Source of the DNA: Macrostomum hystrix
Taxonomy: Eukaryota; Platyhelminthes; Macrostomidae
Length of the DNA stretch: 64,000 nt
Assembly (NCBI GenBank): GCA_950097015.1
Contig: CATNEN010000008.1
Coordinates: forward strand, 1,488,001-1,552,000
Direction of reading: 5' to 3'
The number at the start of each line of letters is the position of its first letter. Within the stretch, counting starts at the first letter, position 1. Both the position numbers and the translations under genes were made by a program. Below, one piece after another: positions 1-12,500 of this stretch. Under the pieces are notes generated by a model that was given only the letters and a program-made list of their open reading frames with translations, made no database searches and was not told the DNA's origin.

Positions 1-459
1 ACGGAATATACTCATTAATTTCCCCAGATTTAGCCATTTTTGCAGTAATGTAAGTTCAACTGCTTTTATCCGTTAATAAATTCGCTAAATTGACAACAAT
101 AGAAATAAAAATTGTGCTTGTTGCCATGCTTTGTGTACTTGGCCTGCTAACCAGTTTTTTTACCTGCTAAGCTCTGCTAATGCTGCTATAGAGCAAGTGC
201 GAATTTAGATATGCGATTTTCTACTTTTTTATCAATTAAGAAAATATCTAACTGGCATTTGTACGATACTTTTTGTTTGTCTGTCAGAAACCCTTCATAT
301 AATTCGCTATCGGAAAATAATATCAGCACGTCGCTGCTGCCAAACATTTGTTGGCCAGTTTTTTGTCTTTTTTTACTGTTGGACAAGCTGTTCGCTTTTC
401 GACTAAATTTACTTTCTGTTGTAATCATATTCCTTTCTCTATCCACTGGGTCAAGCAGT
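1..459. other. AT-rich flank, no gene recognised
   Basis: No exon with a credible start and donor could be found here. The upstream exon or exons of the ACBD4/5-like gene must lie here or before the window, because the exon at 2551 begins at a splice acceptor inside the acyl-CoA-binding domain. Confidence 0.4.
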
Positions 460-2414
460 GTGGGTCATGTAGGTGAATGAAGTGGGTCATGTATGTGAAT
501 GAAGTGGGTCATGTATGTGAATGAAGTAGGTCATGTATGTGAATGAAGTGCGTCATGTATGTGAATGAAGTAGGTCATGTTACTCATGTATGAGAATGAA
601 GTGGGTCATGTATATGAATGAAGTGCGTCTTGTATGTGAATGAAGTGGGTCATGTATGAGAATGAAGTAGGTCATGTATGTGAATGAAGTGGGTCATGTA
701 TGTGAATGAAGTGGGTCATGTATGTGAATGAAGTAGGTCATGTATGTGAATGAAGTGGGTCATGTATGAGAATGAAGTGGGTCATGTAGGTGAATGAAGT
801 GGGTCATGTATGTGAATGAAGTGCGTCTTGTATGTGAATGAAGTGGGTCATGTATGAGAATGAAGTGGGTCATGTATGTGAATGAAGTGCGTCTTGTATG
901 TGAATGAAGTGGGTCATGTATGAGAATGAAGTGGGTCATGTATGTGAATGAAGTGGGTCATGTATGAGAATGAAGTGGGTCATGTATGAGAATGAAGTAG
1001 GTCATGTATGTGAATGAAGTGCGTCATGTATGTGAATGAAGTAGGTCATGTTACTCATGTATGAGAATGAAGTGGGTCATGTATATGAATGAAGTGCGTC
1101 TTGTATGTGAATGAAGTGGGTCATGTATGAGAATGAAGTAGGTCATGTATGTGAATGAAGTGGGTCATGTATGTGAATGAAGTGGGTCATGTATGTGAAT
1201 GAAGTAGGTCATGTATGTGAATGAAGTGGGTCATGTATGAGAATGAAGTGGGTCATGTAGGTGAATGAAGTGGGTCATGTATGTGAATGAAGTGGGTCAT
1301 GTATGTGAATGAAGTAGGTCATGTATGTGAATGAAGTGCGTCATGTATGTGAATGAAGTAGGTCATGTTACTCATGTATGAGAATGAAGTGGGTCATGTA
1401 TATGAATGAAGTGCGTCTTGTATGTGAATGAAGTGGGTCATGTATGAGAATGAAGTGGGTCATGTATGTGAATGAAGTGGGTCATGTATGAGAATGAAGT
1501 GGGTCATGTATGAGAATGAAGTGGGTCATGTATGAGAATGAAGTGGGTCATGTATGAGAATGAAGTGGGTCATGTATGTGAATGAAGTAGGTCATGTATG
1601 TGAATGAAGTGCGTCATGTATGTGAATGAAGTAGGTCATGTTACTCATGTATGAGAATGAAGTGGGTCATGTATGTGAATGAAGTGGGTCATGTATGTGA
1701 ATGAAGTGGGTCATGTATGAGAATGAAGTGGGTCATGTATGTGAAAGAAGTGGGTCATGTATGTGAATGAAGTGGGTCATGTATGTGGCTTAGTAGGTCA
1801 TGTATGTGAAAGAAGTGGGTCATGTATGTGAATGAAGTGGGTCATGTATGTGAATGAAGTGGGTCATGTATGTGAATGAAGTGGGTCATGTATGTGAATG
1901 AAGTGGGTCATGTATGTGAATGAAGTGGGTCATGTATGTGAATGAAGTGGGTCATGTATGTGAATGAAGTGGGTCATGTATGTGAATGAAATGGGTCATG
2001 TATGTGAATGAAGTGGGTCATGTATGTGAATGAAGTGGGTCATGTATGTGAATGAAGTGGGTCATGTATGAGAATGAAGTGGGTCATGTATGTGAATGAA
2101 GTGGGTCATGTATGTGAATGAAGTGGGTCATGTATGTGAATGAAGTGGGTCATGTATGTGAATGAAGTAGGTCATGTATGTGAATGAAATGGGTCATGTA
2201 TGTGAATGAAGTGGGTCATGTATGTGAATGAAGTGGGTCATGTATGTGAATGAAGTGGGTCATGTATGTGAATGAAGTGGGTCATGTATGTGAATGAAGT
2301 GGGTCATGTATGTGAATGAAGTGGGTCATGTATGTGAATGAAGTGGGTCATGTATGTGAAAGAAGTGGGTCATGTATGTGAATGAAGTGGGTCATGTATG
2401 TGGCTTAGTAGGTC
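460..2414. repeat. 22-bp minisatellite, about 1.95 kb
   Basis: Tandem array with the core GAAGTGGGTCATGTATG. Variants include GTATGAG for GTATGTG, TAGG for TGGG and CGTCTTG for GGTCATG. A longer variant containing GTTACTCATGTATGAG recurs near 580, 1051, 1368 and 1641, so blocks of variants have been duplicated. It ends about 135 bp before the acceptor of the ACBD exon and so lies in that gene's intron. Confidence 0.97.
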
Positions 2415-2550
2415 AGGCCATACAGGTAATGTTTTAAGGGAAATGAGTCAGGCAGTTAGAGTCCGTTTTAAAGAACTTTTTCAACAAAACTGAATATCAT
2501 TTTGTCTACTTTTAGTAGTATACGCTTGGCTACTCGTATTTTTATTCCAG

Positions 2551-3855
2551 TCGATCCGGGCACAATTTGAAGCGGCCGTCCGCGTCGTCAGCAGCCTGTC
2601 CGACCGTGTCGAATGTGGCAACGGCGAGCCTTCCAATCTGTTGGGCGATCGGCGGCGCCTGTTGAAGTTCTACTCCCTGTACCGGCAGGCCATGCTGGGT
2701 CCGTGTCGATCGCCGCCCCCGCCGCAGTCGGCCGCAGCGAGCTGGGCCAAATGGTCCGCCTGGTCGGCACTGGGCAGTCTGCCGCGTCGGCTGGCGATGC
2801 GCGCCTACGTTGAAGAGTTGCGCGATCTGGCGCTGACGGCGCCGGTTGAAACGCCGGAGATGGCGCGATTTCTCAGTCTGATCAGCGACGGAATCGAAGA
2901 GGTCGACGTTAACGGCGACGGCGCGATGGGTTGGGAAGCGCCGGCTCCGGTGCCAACTTATCCCATTGACGAGCCGATTAGTGAGGGCGAGGACGAGGAG
3001 ACTGGCTGCGCTCAACCGAACGGCGAGGGCGAGGATCTTTGCATTGATGTCGGAATTGAGAAAGGCGAGGGCGAGGATGATGGAAGCGATGCCGGAAGTG
3101 AGAAAGGCGAGGGCGATGGAAGCGATGCCGGAAGTGAGAAAGGCGAGGGCGATGGAAGCGATGCCGGAAGTGAGAAAGGCGAGGGCGATGGAAGCGATGC
3201 CGGAAGTGAGAAAGGCGAGGGCGAGGATCATGGAAGCGATGCCGGAAGTGAGAAAGGCGAGGGCGAGGATCATGGAAGCGATGCCGGAAGTGAGAAAGGC
3301 GAGGGCGAGGATCATGGAAGCGATGCCGGAAGTGAGAAAGGCGAGGGCGAGGACGATGGAAGCTATGTCGCAAGTGAGAAAGGCGAGGGCGAGGATAATG
3401 GCAGCGATGCCGAAAGTGAGAAAGGCGAGGATCCTAAAAGTAATTTAGAAACTGCGAATGGTGAGAGCGATGAAAATGGCGGAAACGAATCATCCCGTTC
3501 CCATGATTGCGAGGATTCTATGAGTGATGCTGTAAATAAGAATCCCAAAGACAGAAATGATTGTAGCTGCGACTTGGTTTGTCACGTCAACAGCTCGACG
3601 AACAAGACTTCATCGCCATCGCTGTCAGCCTGGCACTGCCGACCAGCGGAGGCGTTGGCTCGCCTGCAGGCAGATCTTCTGCGCCTGCTGTCCGCCTCCT
3701 CGGCGTCGACTAGCCTAGGGCGAGGGCCAGTGCAATCGTTGTGTCAAAATCTGATTGAAAATTGGCGCCATGTTGCCATTTCGACATTATCTGCGGCCGC
3801 TGCGGCCACTTGGCTATTTTTGTTGCTACGGCGACGGCGTAGATTGCGTCACTGA
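2551..3855 (+). CDS. ACBD5: ACBD4/5-like acyl-CoA-binding tail-anchored protein, 3' exon
   Basis: Last exon, 434 codons plus TGA, opening at the acceptor TTTATTCCAG. The first 100 or so residues form most of an acyl-CoA-binding domain: FEAAVRVVSSL, LLKFYSLYRQA, WAKWSAWSALG and AYVEEL match the helices of the ACBP fold, including the Lys and Tyr residues of the ligand pocket. A strongly acidic Gly/Ser/Glu/Asp linker follows, much of it built from 12-14-residue tandem repeats (3058-3429). The C-terminus has a hydrophobic stretch (TWLFLLL) ending in an Arg cluster, RRRRRLRH, typical of a tail anchor. ACBD5 of animals is a peroxisomal tail-anchored protein that binds very-long-chain acyl-CoA and tethers peroxisomes to the ER through a FFAT motif. 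I see no clear FFAT motif here. ACBD4 is the main alternative. The first exon with the start codon was not found. An antisense ORF across 2542-3315 is a by-product of the repeat. Confidence 0.85.
   Translation, partial: SIRAQFEAAVRVVSSLSDRVECGNGEPSNLLGDRRRLLKFYSLYRQAMLGPCRSPPPPQSAAASWAKWSAWSALGSLPRRLAMRAYVEELRDLALTAPVETPEMARFLSLISDGIEEVDVNGDGAMGWEAPAPVPTYPIDEPISEGEDEETGCAQPNGEGEDLCIDVGIEKGEGEDDGSDAGSEKGEGDGSDAGSEKGEGDGSDAGSEKGEGDGSDAGSEKGEGEDHGSDAGSEKGEGEDHGSDAGSEKGEGEDHGSDAGSEKGEGEDDGSYVASEKGEGEDNGSDAESEKGEDPKSNLETANGESDENGGNESSRSHDCEDSMSDAVNKNPKDRNDCSCDLVCHVNSSTNKTSSPSLSAWHCRPAEALARLQADLLRLLSASSASTSLGRGPVQSLCQNLIENWRHVAISTLSAAAAATWLFLLLRRRRRLRH
3058..3429 (+). repeat. In-frame coding minisatellite (36/42-bp units)
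   Basis: Eight to nine units lie inside the ACBD reading frame. Each encodes a variant of EKGEGDGSDAGS (36 bp), or the same with two extra residues, ED plus H, D or N (42 bp). Both lengths are multiples of three, so copy-number change preserves the frame. The repeat forms the acidic linker between the acyl-CoA domain and the membrane anchor. Confidence 0.95.
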
Positions 3856-4259
3856 TTTTCAGCTTGGACTAATTTTTGTCATTTCATATGCTTATGTACG
3901 AGCTAGTTTGAAAGATTTTTATGTTTTCTCCTGCAGCTAAGTCTTCTAGCTTCTATTCTAATTTGTGTCTAGTCATTCTGTTTATTTCTTTATTTATCAC
4001 ACAGTTTTTATTACTAATTCTATGTTCGAAGCGAAAACTATTTTGTATGCACATGCGCACTTATTTTACTTCAAGTAGTGTACACGTAAAACGCTACCGT
4101 TTTTTCTTTTTATCCAAAGATTACTCCTTTTTTTATCTGTCAACAACGAGCCTAAAATCGTGATATGTTTCAGTGCATTTTAAGTTGCGTCTACTGTGCT
4201 TGAGTCTTAGTCGCGTTTTGTGAATAATTTTGTATGCAACCTAACATTTTTACGAGGTA

Positions 4260-4265
4260 AATAAA
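4260..4265 (+). promoter_or_regulatory. Candidate poly(A) signal of the ACBD4/5-like gene
   Basis: AATAAA lies about 405 bp after the stop codon, in AT-rich sequence and before the next minisatellite. It is the first canonical hexamer downstream of the CDS. Confidence 0.5.
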
Positions 4266-4401
4266 TAAGCTGGAATTGAATGGTACTTAGATAATTTTTT
4301 GCATGAATAGTAGAAGATAAATTCAATAGATAAATCCTTTTGTAAATGCCTCACTTATCTTTTTTATATTAATGATTTAGGCCATCTAAAAAAGCTAGGT
4401 G

Positions 4402-4985
4402 TTAGAGACTAGATGAGCTAAATATGAGACACTAGATAAGGCAGATATTATAGACTAGATGAGGGAGATACGAGAGACTAGATGACGTAGATAAGAGAGA
4501 CTAGATGAGGGAGATAAGAGAGACTAGATGAGGTAGATAAGAGAGACTAGATGAGGTAGATAAGAGAGACTAGATGAGGGAGATAAGAGAGACTAGATGA
4601 GGTAGATAAGAGAGACTAGATGAGGTAGATAAGAGAGACTAGATGAGGTAGTTAAGAGTAGCTTGATGAGGTAGATAAGAGAGACTAGATGAGGTAGATA
4701 AGAGAGACTAGATGAGGTAGATAAGAGAGACTAGATGAGGTAGATAAGAGAGACTAGATGAGGTAGTTAAGAGAGACTAGATGAGGTAGATAAGAGAGAC
4801 TAGATGAGGTAGATAAGAGAGACTAGATGAGGTAGATAAGAGAGACTAGATGAGGTAGATAAGAGAGACTAGATGAGGTAGTTAAGAGTAGCTTGATGAG
4901 GTAGATAAGAGAGACTAGATGAGGTAGTTAAGAGTAGCTTGATGAGGTAGATAGGAGAGACTAGATAAGAGGAATTAGATAAACT
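4402..4985. repeat. 23-bp minisatellite with GATA-type motifs
   Basis: About 24 units with the core AGATAAGAGAGACTAGATGA. Each unit holds AGATAA, a match to the WGATAR consensus. It lies between the ACBD gene and the receptor gene. Confidence 0.95.
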
Positions 4986-5841
4986 ATGAGTCAGTTGTCC
5001 AGAGACACTAGATACGGTAAGTGCGTAGTAAAATCAATATGAGTTTAGTATTGCACTTGCACTTTATGTTGCAAAACTTGTAATAACTCACACAAAGCTA
5101 AATTAGCTTGATCTAAAATCTGCATGTAGAGAAACGAAATGCGCAGGATTTTAATTTTTGATAATATTATCAATGAGACTTATTATAAATTTGACTTGGT
5201 ATCCGCACATTATTTAGCGTAACACAGACAGTGCGCGTAATAGGTAAAAAATTTTTACACCTATAGTTGTGTGCCTCATCGATCATGTAGAATAAAAAAA
5301 TCGTGTTTTAGGCTTTCATCACCGGATGTGTGAATCTGTGAACCATATATTATTAGTGTCGGCGAAAATTATGTTTATGTCGGCCTTTTGTTGATCTGAC
5401 AGATACACATTATAAGTAAGCAATAGTTTAATAATATATTTGCATAACCGACTGCACTAAGGGTATTGTGTGTTACGGGCATGACTTGGCATAAAAAACC
5501 TGAAAATTATGATTAAAGGCAAATAATAATTTGCCATAAATTGTCGTTGACTTTGGCAAACCGGCGACAAACACTTGTTGGGAGTTCCTCCATTATTGAC
5601 TCACTTCACTTGAGTTCATTGCCTTCCGAGGAGTCCCGCTTCTTGCCTGAAAATTACCTTTTCTTTTTTTAAAAGGCCGCACACACTAAACGAAATATCT
5701 GAAGATTGGTTAATCGACCTAATCAGACCTGTGTGTGTTATCGCTCAATATGTATTGATTTTACCAGCTAGATTTAGGGACAATTTTTTCTTGCCACAAA
5801 TTCGTTTACTGTTTGCCTATTGTTTCCCATTTCGTTCTCAT
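4986..5841. other. Intergenic AT-rich sequence
   Basis: No exon, RNA gene or repeat was recognised in this stretch between two minisatellites. Confidence 0.4.
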
Positions 5842-6730
5842 TCCTACCCTGATCCTATTATTATCCCCATCCTATTATTATCCTGATCCCATTCCCATCC
5901 TGATCCTGATCACATTTCCATCCTGATCCCATTCCCATCCTGATCCCATTCCCATCCTGATCCTGATCCCATTCCCATCCTGATCCTGATCCCATTCCCA
6001 TCCTGATCCTGATCCCATTGCCACCCTGATCCAATCCCCATCCTGATCCCATTGCCACCCTGATCCCATTCCCATCCTGATCCAATCCCCATCCTGATCC
6101 CATTGCCACCCTGATCCAATCCCCATCCTGATCCCATTCCCATCCTGATCCAATCCCCATCCTGATCCCATTGCCACCATGATCCAATCCCCATCCAGAT
6201 CCCATTGCCACCCTGATCCCATTCCCATCCTGATCCTGATCCCATTCCCATCCTGATCTTGATCCCATTCCCATCCTGATCCTGATCCCATTCCCATGCT
6301 GATCCTGATCCCATTGCCACCCTGATCCTGATCCCATTCCCATGCTGATCCTGATCCCATTGCCACCCTGATCCTGATCCCATTCCCATGCTGATCCTGA
6401 TCCCATTGCCACCCTGATCCTGATCCCATTCCCATCCTGATCCTGATCCCATTCCCATGCTGATCCTGATCCCATTGCCACCCTGATCCTGATCCCATTC
6501 CCATCCTGATTCTGATCCCATTGCCACCCTGATCCTGATCCCATTCCCATCCTGATCCCATTCCCATCCTGATCCCATTCCCATCCTGATCCCATTCCCA
6601 TCCTGATCCCATTCCCATCCTGATCCCATTCCCATCCTGATCCCATTCCCATCCTGATCCCATTCTCATCCTTATCCCGTTCTCACCCTAATTCCAATCC
6701 TATCCTGACCCCATCCTCACCCTGATCCTA
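5842..6730. repeat. 17/23-bp minisatellite (CCCATTCCCATCCTGAT)
   Basis: The unit is 17 bp, often enlarged by an extra GATCCT hexamer. CCATTGCCACC and CCATGCTG variants occur in blocks. Because 17 is not a multiple of three, a stop-free unit leaves all three minus-strand frames open; the roughly 260-aa ORFs here are artefacts of that. Confidence 0.96.
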
Positions 6731-7387
6731 ATTCTTTTCCAGCCTCGAGTTCGTGACGCAAAGAATCACAAACACATGCCAGATTTTATGGGGACAGGTG
6801 CACATGTCTTGTTTGTTTGCTAGTTAACCTGCTGGTGGTGCAAATCTTCGCGTTAAGCCTCTGCCCTTGTCAGTCAGCTGCCTTGATTAGAGCTTCGCGC
6901 AGCAGACTGGCACACACAAAATCTAGCTACCCGAATCATTTGCCCTGGTCTGGCAAAACACTGAATTCTCCCCTGCTCCCTCCTCTAAAAGCAACTCCAT
7001 CGCTTGGCTCTCTCTGGTGGCTAAAAGGGCGGAAAACGTTAACGCAATTACCTGCGGGCAAAATATTTGATTTCGACTTAGTTAAGCGGACAGAGAGAGG
7101 CAGCAATGTCGCCGGGTAAAAAAGGTAAAGGGGAGAAAGGATGGAGACTTAACTGGGCGAAGGAGAGGGTGGAGCCACTTTTTGCCCCGAAGCGAAAAGA
7201 GAGAACTGGTCCGGTCATGTGATCATTTGGAGAAGCAAGAATTGGGAGGAGCTGTAGCACTCTGGACTGTACCCGCAAACTCTCAGCATCCTAGATGGAC
7301 AAGTGATAGGGAGGCTGACTGATACGACTTACAAGGATACCCGGAGGGTAGAAAAAGCAGCAGATGATAGATTGGGAGGTAGAGAGT
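6731..7387. other. Intergenic, nothing recognised
   Basis: A 100-codon plus-strand ORF at 6817-7119 begins with TTG, has no homology I recognise and no splice context. I see no other feature. Confidence 0.35.
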
Positions 7388-8070
7388 GTAGATAAAGCGG
7401 TAGAGAATTCAGATAAGGATATGGATAATATAGATAAGCAGGTGGATAATATAAATAATGAGGTGTAGAATTCATATAAGGAGGTGGATAATATAGATAA
7501 GGAGGTAGATAGTATAGATAAGGAGGTGGATGGTATAGATAAGGAGGTAGATAGTATAGATAAGGAGGTGGATGGTATAGATAAGGAGGTGGATGGTATA
7601 GATAAGGAGGTAGATAGTATAGATAAGGAGGTGGATGGTATAGATAAGGAGGTAGATAGTATAGATAAGGAGGTGGATGGTATAGATAAGGAGGTAGATA
7701 GTATAGATAAGGAGGTGGATGGTATAGATAAGGAGGTGGATATTATAGATAATGAGGTGGATAGTATAGATAAGGAGGTGGATGGTATAGATAATGAGGT
7801 GGATAGTATAGATAAGGAGGTGGATGGTATAGATAAGGAGGTGGATATTATAGATAATGAGGTGGATAGTATAGATAAGGAGGTAGATAGTATAGATAAT
7901 GAGGTGGATAGTATAGATAAGGAGGTGGATGGTATAGATAAGGAGGTGGATAGTATAGATAATGAGGTGGATAAGGAGGTGGATGGTATAGATAATGAGG
8001 TGGATAGTATAGATAAGGAGGTGGATGGTATAGATAAGGAGGTGGATGGTATAGATAAGATGGATAATCA
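7388..8070. repeat. 21-bp minisatellite (GATAAGGAGGTGGATAGTATA)
   Basis: About 30 units of 21 bp alternating GGTATA, AGTATA and TTATA variants; a few units have GATAATGAGG. The unit is seven codons, so the plus-strand frame (I-D-K-E-V-D-S/G) stays open for 225 codons with no other sign of coding. TAGATAAG in each unit matches the GATA-factor consensus. Confidence 0.95.
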
Positions 8071-9598
8071 TGTAGAGAGGGAAGAAAAGGTCAAGGAGGT
8101 AGAGAGTGGCAAAGTGGCGAAGAATAAGTACAGGATAGGTTCCGAGACTGGAATCATTTAGAAGCACATCAAGAAAGGTAAGAGATCGATTTAGAAAAGG
8201 GAGCACTGAGCTGAGCTTATTATTTGAGGCACTTCACAGGTGACAAACTATATAGTGTTTAGGCTTGCAGCTTAGAAATAAAGAGCAGTGAATTTAGCGA
8301 TTAACCATTAATTATGTCGCCAAATAGCCAATGAACTTTTCCTTTGTCTGTCCGACACTTAATCAGTGAAAAGTCACTTCAACACTCAACAGCAGCTGTG
8401 ACTGTGAGGCAGTTCAATTTTTTTCCCTGAGAAGTGCATCGAGTCAACAATAAATTAAAGTTTTATATTCGTCTAACTTTAAAAAAAGTCGGCTCCTAAA
8501 TTATATTTCTATCAGGCAATGTATTCAGAATTTTTATTGCAGCACCAGCAGCAGCAGAAATCGTTAGGGTGTAAAAGTGTAACAATTTTATGACTACAGA
8601 CGGTAAAAAATTAATTGCACAGTTTTTTTCTAAACTAGGTTTCTTGCCTGGAAAAAGTCTGCTTTGATTAGGGATCCTGTTTAGACATACTTTTATACTA
8701 ATAGATTTTCCGAATCGATTTATTATGTACACTTGGATGTGAAATTTTAATACTTAAAGTATAATTGCGTCCAAATAACTTAGTCGACTCTAGCCAATCG
8801 GGGCGCGGTTCAAACCCCTGTACACTCACTGCGTCCACCCCACGACCTAGCATTAATACGCGTAGATAAGAACAGTAGCGACCTAAAGTTTCTGCCGGGG
8901 TAACGCTATGTACACAGTCTAGTAAATTCTAATTTGAGCTAGCCAATCACAATCGAAAGAGATTGATACCAAAAATCTTACACACGATTCAACAATCCAA
9001 GCGGAAGCAAGCGGTGACTGACGCGCTCTTTTACTCATTTTCTGCTTTACTGCAACGGTTTTATTAAAATTGCTGACAATACTTGTCTATAGGATAGTGC
9101 GAAAACTGCAGCAACACATGCACACACAAGTTAGAGCACTGTGTCATATCAGGCGGGGTAGGGCAGTTGCTAGTAGAGACACAACACCGTTTTATTCCAA
9201 GGTAAATTACATGCCTTTCTTTATTCTTGAGACAGACAGACTCAGTTGACAGCGGCCTCACAAACAGACGCACACGCACTCAGACCGTTGCTGACAGGTG
9301 CGACCTCCCCTCCTGGCAACCCCGGAGCCGACAACTTCTGGTAAAGAAGAAGAAAGCGAAAAAAGGTGGGTATGGGGCTGAATTTCCGCCCTGTGTTCCC
9401 TTAGCCAACCCCACCTACCAAGCCTGGTGGGCCATTGGTCAATGCACTTCGAGTGTGATTGGTCTCTCTCCCAATCTTAAAGTTAGAAATCTCCCGGCCA
9501 TTTTTTTAATAGACGAGATCCTCTTGGAGACAATGTTTGTTGTCATTAGAGCTTTGATTGAGTATATACCTTCTTGTCTTCTTTGGCCAGTCACGCAA
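8071..9598. other. Upstream region of the receptor gene
   Basis: AT-rich sequence before the first coding exon of the receptor gene. Around 8793-8910 the sequence GCGGTTCAAACCC resembles a pol III B box and may be a decayed tRNA-derived element. A TATA-like GAGTATATACC occurs about 35 bp before the start codon, too close to be a convincing core promoter for that ATG. Confidence 0.35.
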
Positions 9599-12500
9599 AT
9601 GCTTACAATAACCGGTAAGAGATTGCTGCTGCTGCTGCTGCTGCTTGTCCTGTGCTCAGCCCTCGCTGCTGCCGAGTCAAGTGAGTCTTTTTAGTCTCGT
9701 CCTTCGGATAAACGCAAATTCAGCTTGTACTTTTCGGTTCATTTCTTTTAGACTGATTAGGCAACTTTGCCGCTTAATATTTGCATAAAATGCTGCCCAC
9801 TTTCTAGCGTGCAATGATGAAAAAATATCATCGATTGTAAATCAACTTGTTGCTTGCACTTTTTTGGACAAATGTGCAGGAAAATGAGAGCGCAAGATAA
9901 GGGGTAAAAATTATGGGATAATGCACAAAGTTTCCCTCCCGCCATAATCAGTTTTTTTCTTTCGAATTTTTGCAAGGCCTGCCAACAGACCTGCTGTCTT
10001 ACTTGTAGTCAGTTTTTTGAAGAAAAAAAAACGTAAATCTTTACAATTTTTGCAACCGGCAATCTGGCCATGCTTCTTCATTGGTTCTGCATTTTGTGCT
10101 GACAATTTACTGCCTTTTAGTCTTAGAATTCATTGGCTTTTTAACTGCTCCACACCCACATCTCTCTCCAGTGTCTCCATCTCCTCTCTATGTTATTTTT
10201 GCATAACAACACCTGTTTTACATGTCCTTATTATCCGTGTCTGTTGGTTCTGCATGTAGTTTAACGCTAGTTAAATTTCATACGAATCCTTAAAAATGAA
10301 ACTGCTTTAAGAGGTTAATCTGGTTAGCCAATAATAAATTGGCTTCACTAAACTAGGACGTTCCACTTAATTTCTCAACAGAGATTAATAAATATTCTAA
10401 GAATGATTGGAACCTTATTTAGGCTTAGTTTCGGATCCAGTGCATAGAAATAACTGACAGCTGTGAATCAGGCAGAGACTGTTTTTGAACTATGTGTTCA
10501 TACAATTCGCTGAATATGAAAATAAAGTAATGCTTGACTTGATTCACAGTTTTGTCTGCTTAATCAACAAAATAAATTATTGTATTTAGGAATTCACAAC
10601 CCTACTGCGCTACTAATATAAGTAGAAGTCAGCAAATTTCTAGCCAAAAATAAATTTCCAATCGTATATATATGGAGGGAAGGACGCGGGTGGGAAGCAG
10701 TTCCCATAGGCAACTAAAGCCATATTCCTCCTGCAAGCGAGTTATGAATTCGGGGTGCATCATTTCGCTACTTGGCTGCTTTGTTACTGTTGCCATGGCA
10801 ACCAACGATACAACACCAATAGCGATGGCGGTGACAGACGAGCAGAGGCTTCTTGGCGCCCTGCTAACCGGCTATGAGGCCGCATCGCGGCCCACCTTGA
10901 ATGCAGCCGCGACTGTGGAGGTCCGCTTCCAGATCGCCATGGTTCAAATATCCCAACTGGTGAGGTGCTGACTGTGCCGACTACCCGGATCTGCTTTGCG
11001 AGTGGCGCTGCTTCAATAACAATGCCCCCTAAACTACATAGATAGATAGCTGTTAAAATCAATTAAATCTTTCTTCATGTGTTATTTATGTTTCTAGATC
11101 ATAATTAAAGCAGCCAGCCACTCGTGAAATCATTTAACTATTTTTCGCGCTCTCACAGGCGACAGGCCGCTCATAAGCGTTGGCAAGCGCAAGCCTGACG
11201 AGCAGCAGCTCATGGAGAGCCTTCTGGCCCGCTATGACCCCTCCGTGAGGCCCGTCATTAACGCCTCCGACCAGGTCACCGTCCGGTTCGGCTTTGCACT
11301 CATTCTCATCACTGACATGGTCAGTTGGTGCCTCCTCCGCCTCCTCTGCCTCCTCTGCCTCCTCTGCCTCCTCTGCCCCCTCTGCCTCCTCTGCCTCCTC
11401 TGCCTCCTCTGCCTCCTCTGCCTCCTCTGCCTCCTCTGACTCCTCTGACTCCTCTGCCTCCTCTGCCTCCTCTGCCTCCTCTGCCTCCTCTGCCCCTCTG
11501 CCTCCTCTGCCCCCTCTGCCTCCTCTGCCTCCTATGCCTCCTCTGACTCCTCTGCCTCCTCTGCCCCTCTGCCTCCTCTGTCTCCTCTGCCCCCTCTGCC
11601 TCCTCTGCCTCCTTTGCCCCCTCTGCCCCCTCTGCCTCCTCTGCCTCCTCTGCCCTCTCTGCCTCCTCTGCCTCCTCTGCCCCCTCTGCCTCCTCTGCCT
11701 CCTCTGCCTCCTCTGCCTCCTCTGCCTCCTCTGCCCTCTCTGCCTCCTCTGCCTCCTCTGCCTCCTCTGCCCTCTCTGACTCCTCGGCCTCCTCTGCCCC
11801 CTCTGCCTCCTCTGCCTCCTCTGCCTCCTCTGCCCCCTCTGCCTCCTCTGCCCCCTCTGCCTCCTCTGCCTCCTCTGCCCTCTCTGCCTCCTCGGCCTCC
11901 TCTGCTTCCTCTGCCTCCTCTGCCTCCTCTGCCTCCTCTGCCTCCTCTGCCTCCTCTGCCCTCTCTGACTCCTCGGCCTCCTCTGCCCCCTCTGCCTCCT
12001 CTGCCTCCTCTGCCTCCTCTGCCCCCTCTGCCTCCTCGGCCTCCTCTGCCTCCTCTGCCCTCTCTGACTCCTCGGCCTCCTCTGCCTCCTCTGCCTCCTC
12101 TGCCTCCTCTGCCTCCTCTGCCTCCTCTGCCTCCTCTGCCTCCTCTGCCTCCTCTGCCTCCTCTGACTACTTTTACACTTCCTCTATCTGTCTGCTAAAC
12201 AGTATCACCAAATTAAAAACTTAGAATTTAGAAATTTATAAAAATAATCTACACTCCGCAATGCTACTCATTCCCGTATTTTTTATGCTGAAAATAAGAT
12301 TTTTGCTTTCAAAATTGAAGGCCATTCGAATTTGATTGGCTAAGATTCTTATTCACGTGCTCCTTGAGGATCGTTGGCGAAATAGGGAGTTCCGTCCACT
12401 CTAACCTCTAGGACCAATCAAATCTGGGCTAACGTTGAGTACTTCGTCAAGAAAATTCAGCATTTTATGTATAGTCGATGAGTTGCCACAGGAAGTGGCA

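Noticed and set aside
2542-3315. Minus-strand 257-codon ORF with a repeated hydrophobic unit
   Set aside because: Antisense shadow of the ACBD exon and its coding minisatellite.
5861-6669. Minus-strand ORFs rich in Gly, Trp, Asp and Met
   Set aside because: Translation of the 17-bp minisatellite in all three frames.
7484-8161. 225-codon plus-strand ORF of I-D-K-E-V-D repeats
   Set aside because: In-frame 21-bp minisatellite with no signal, domain or splice context.
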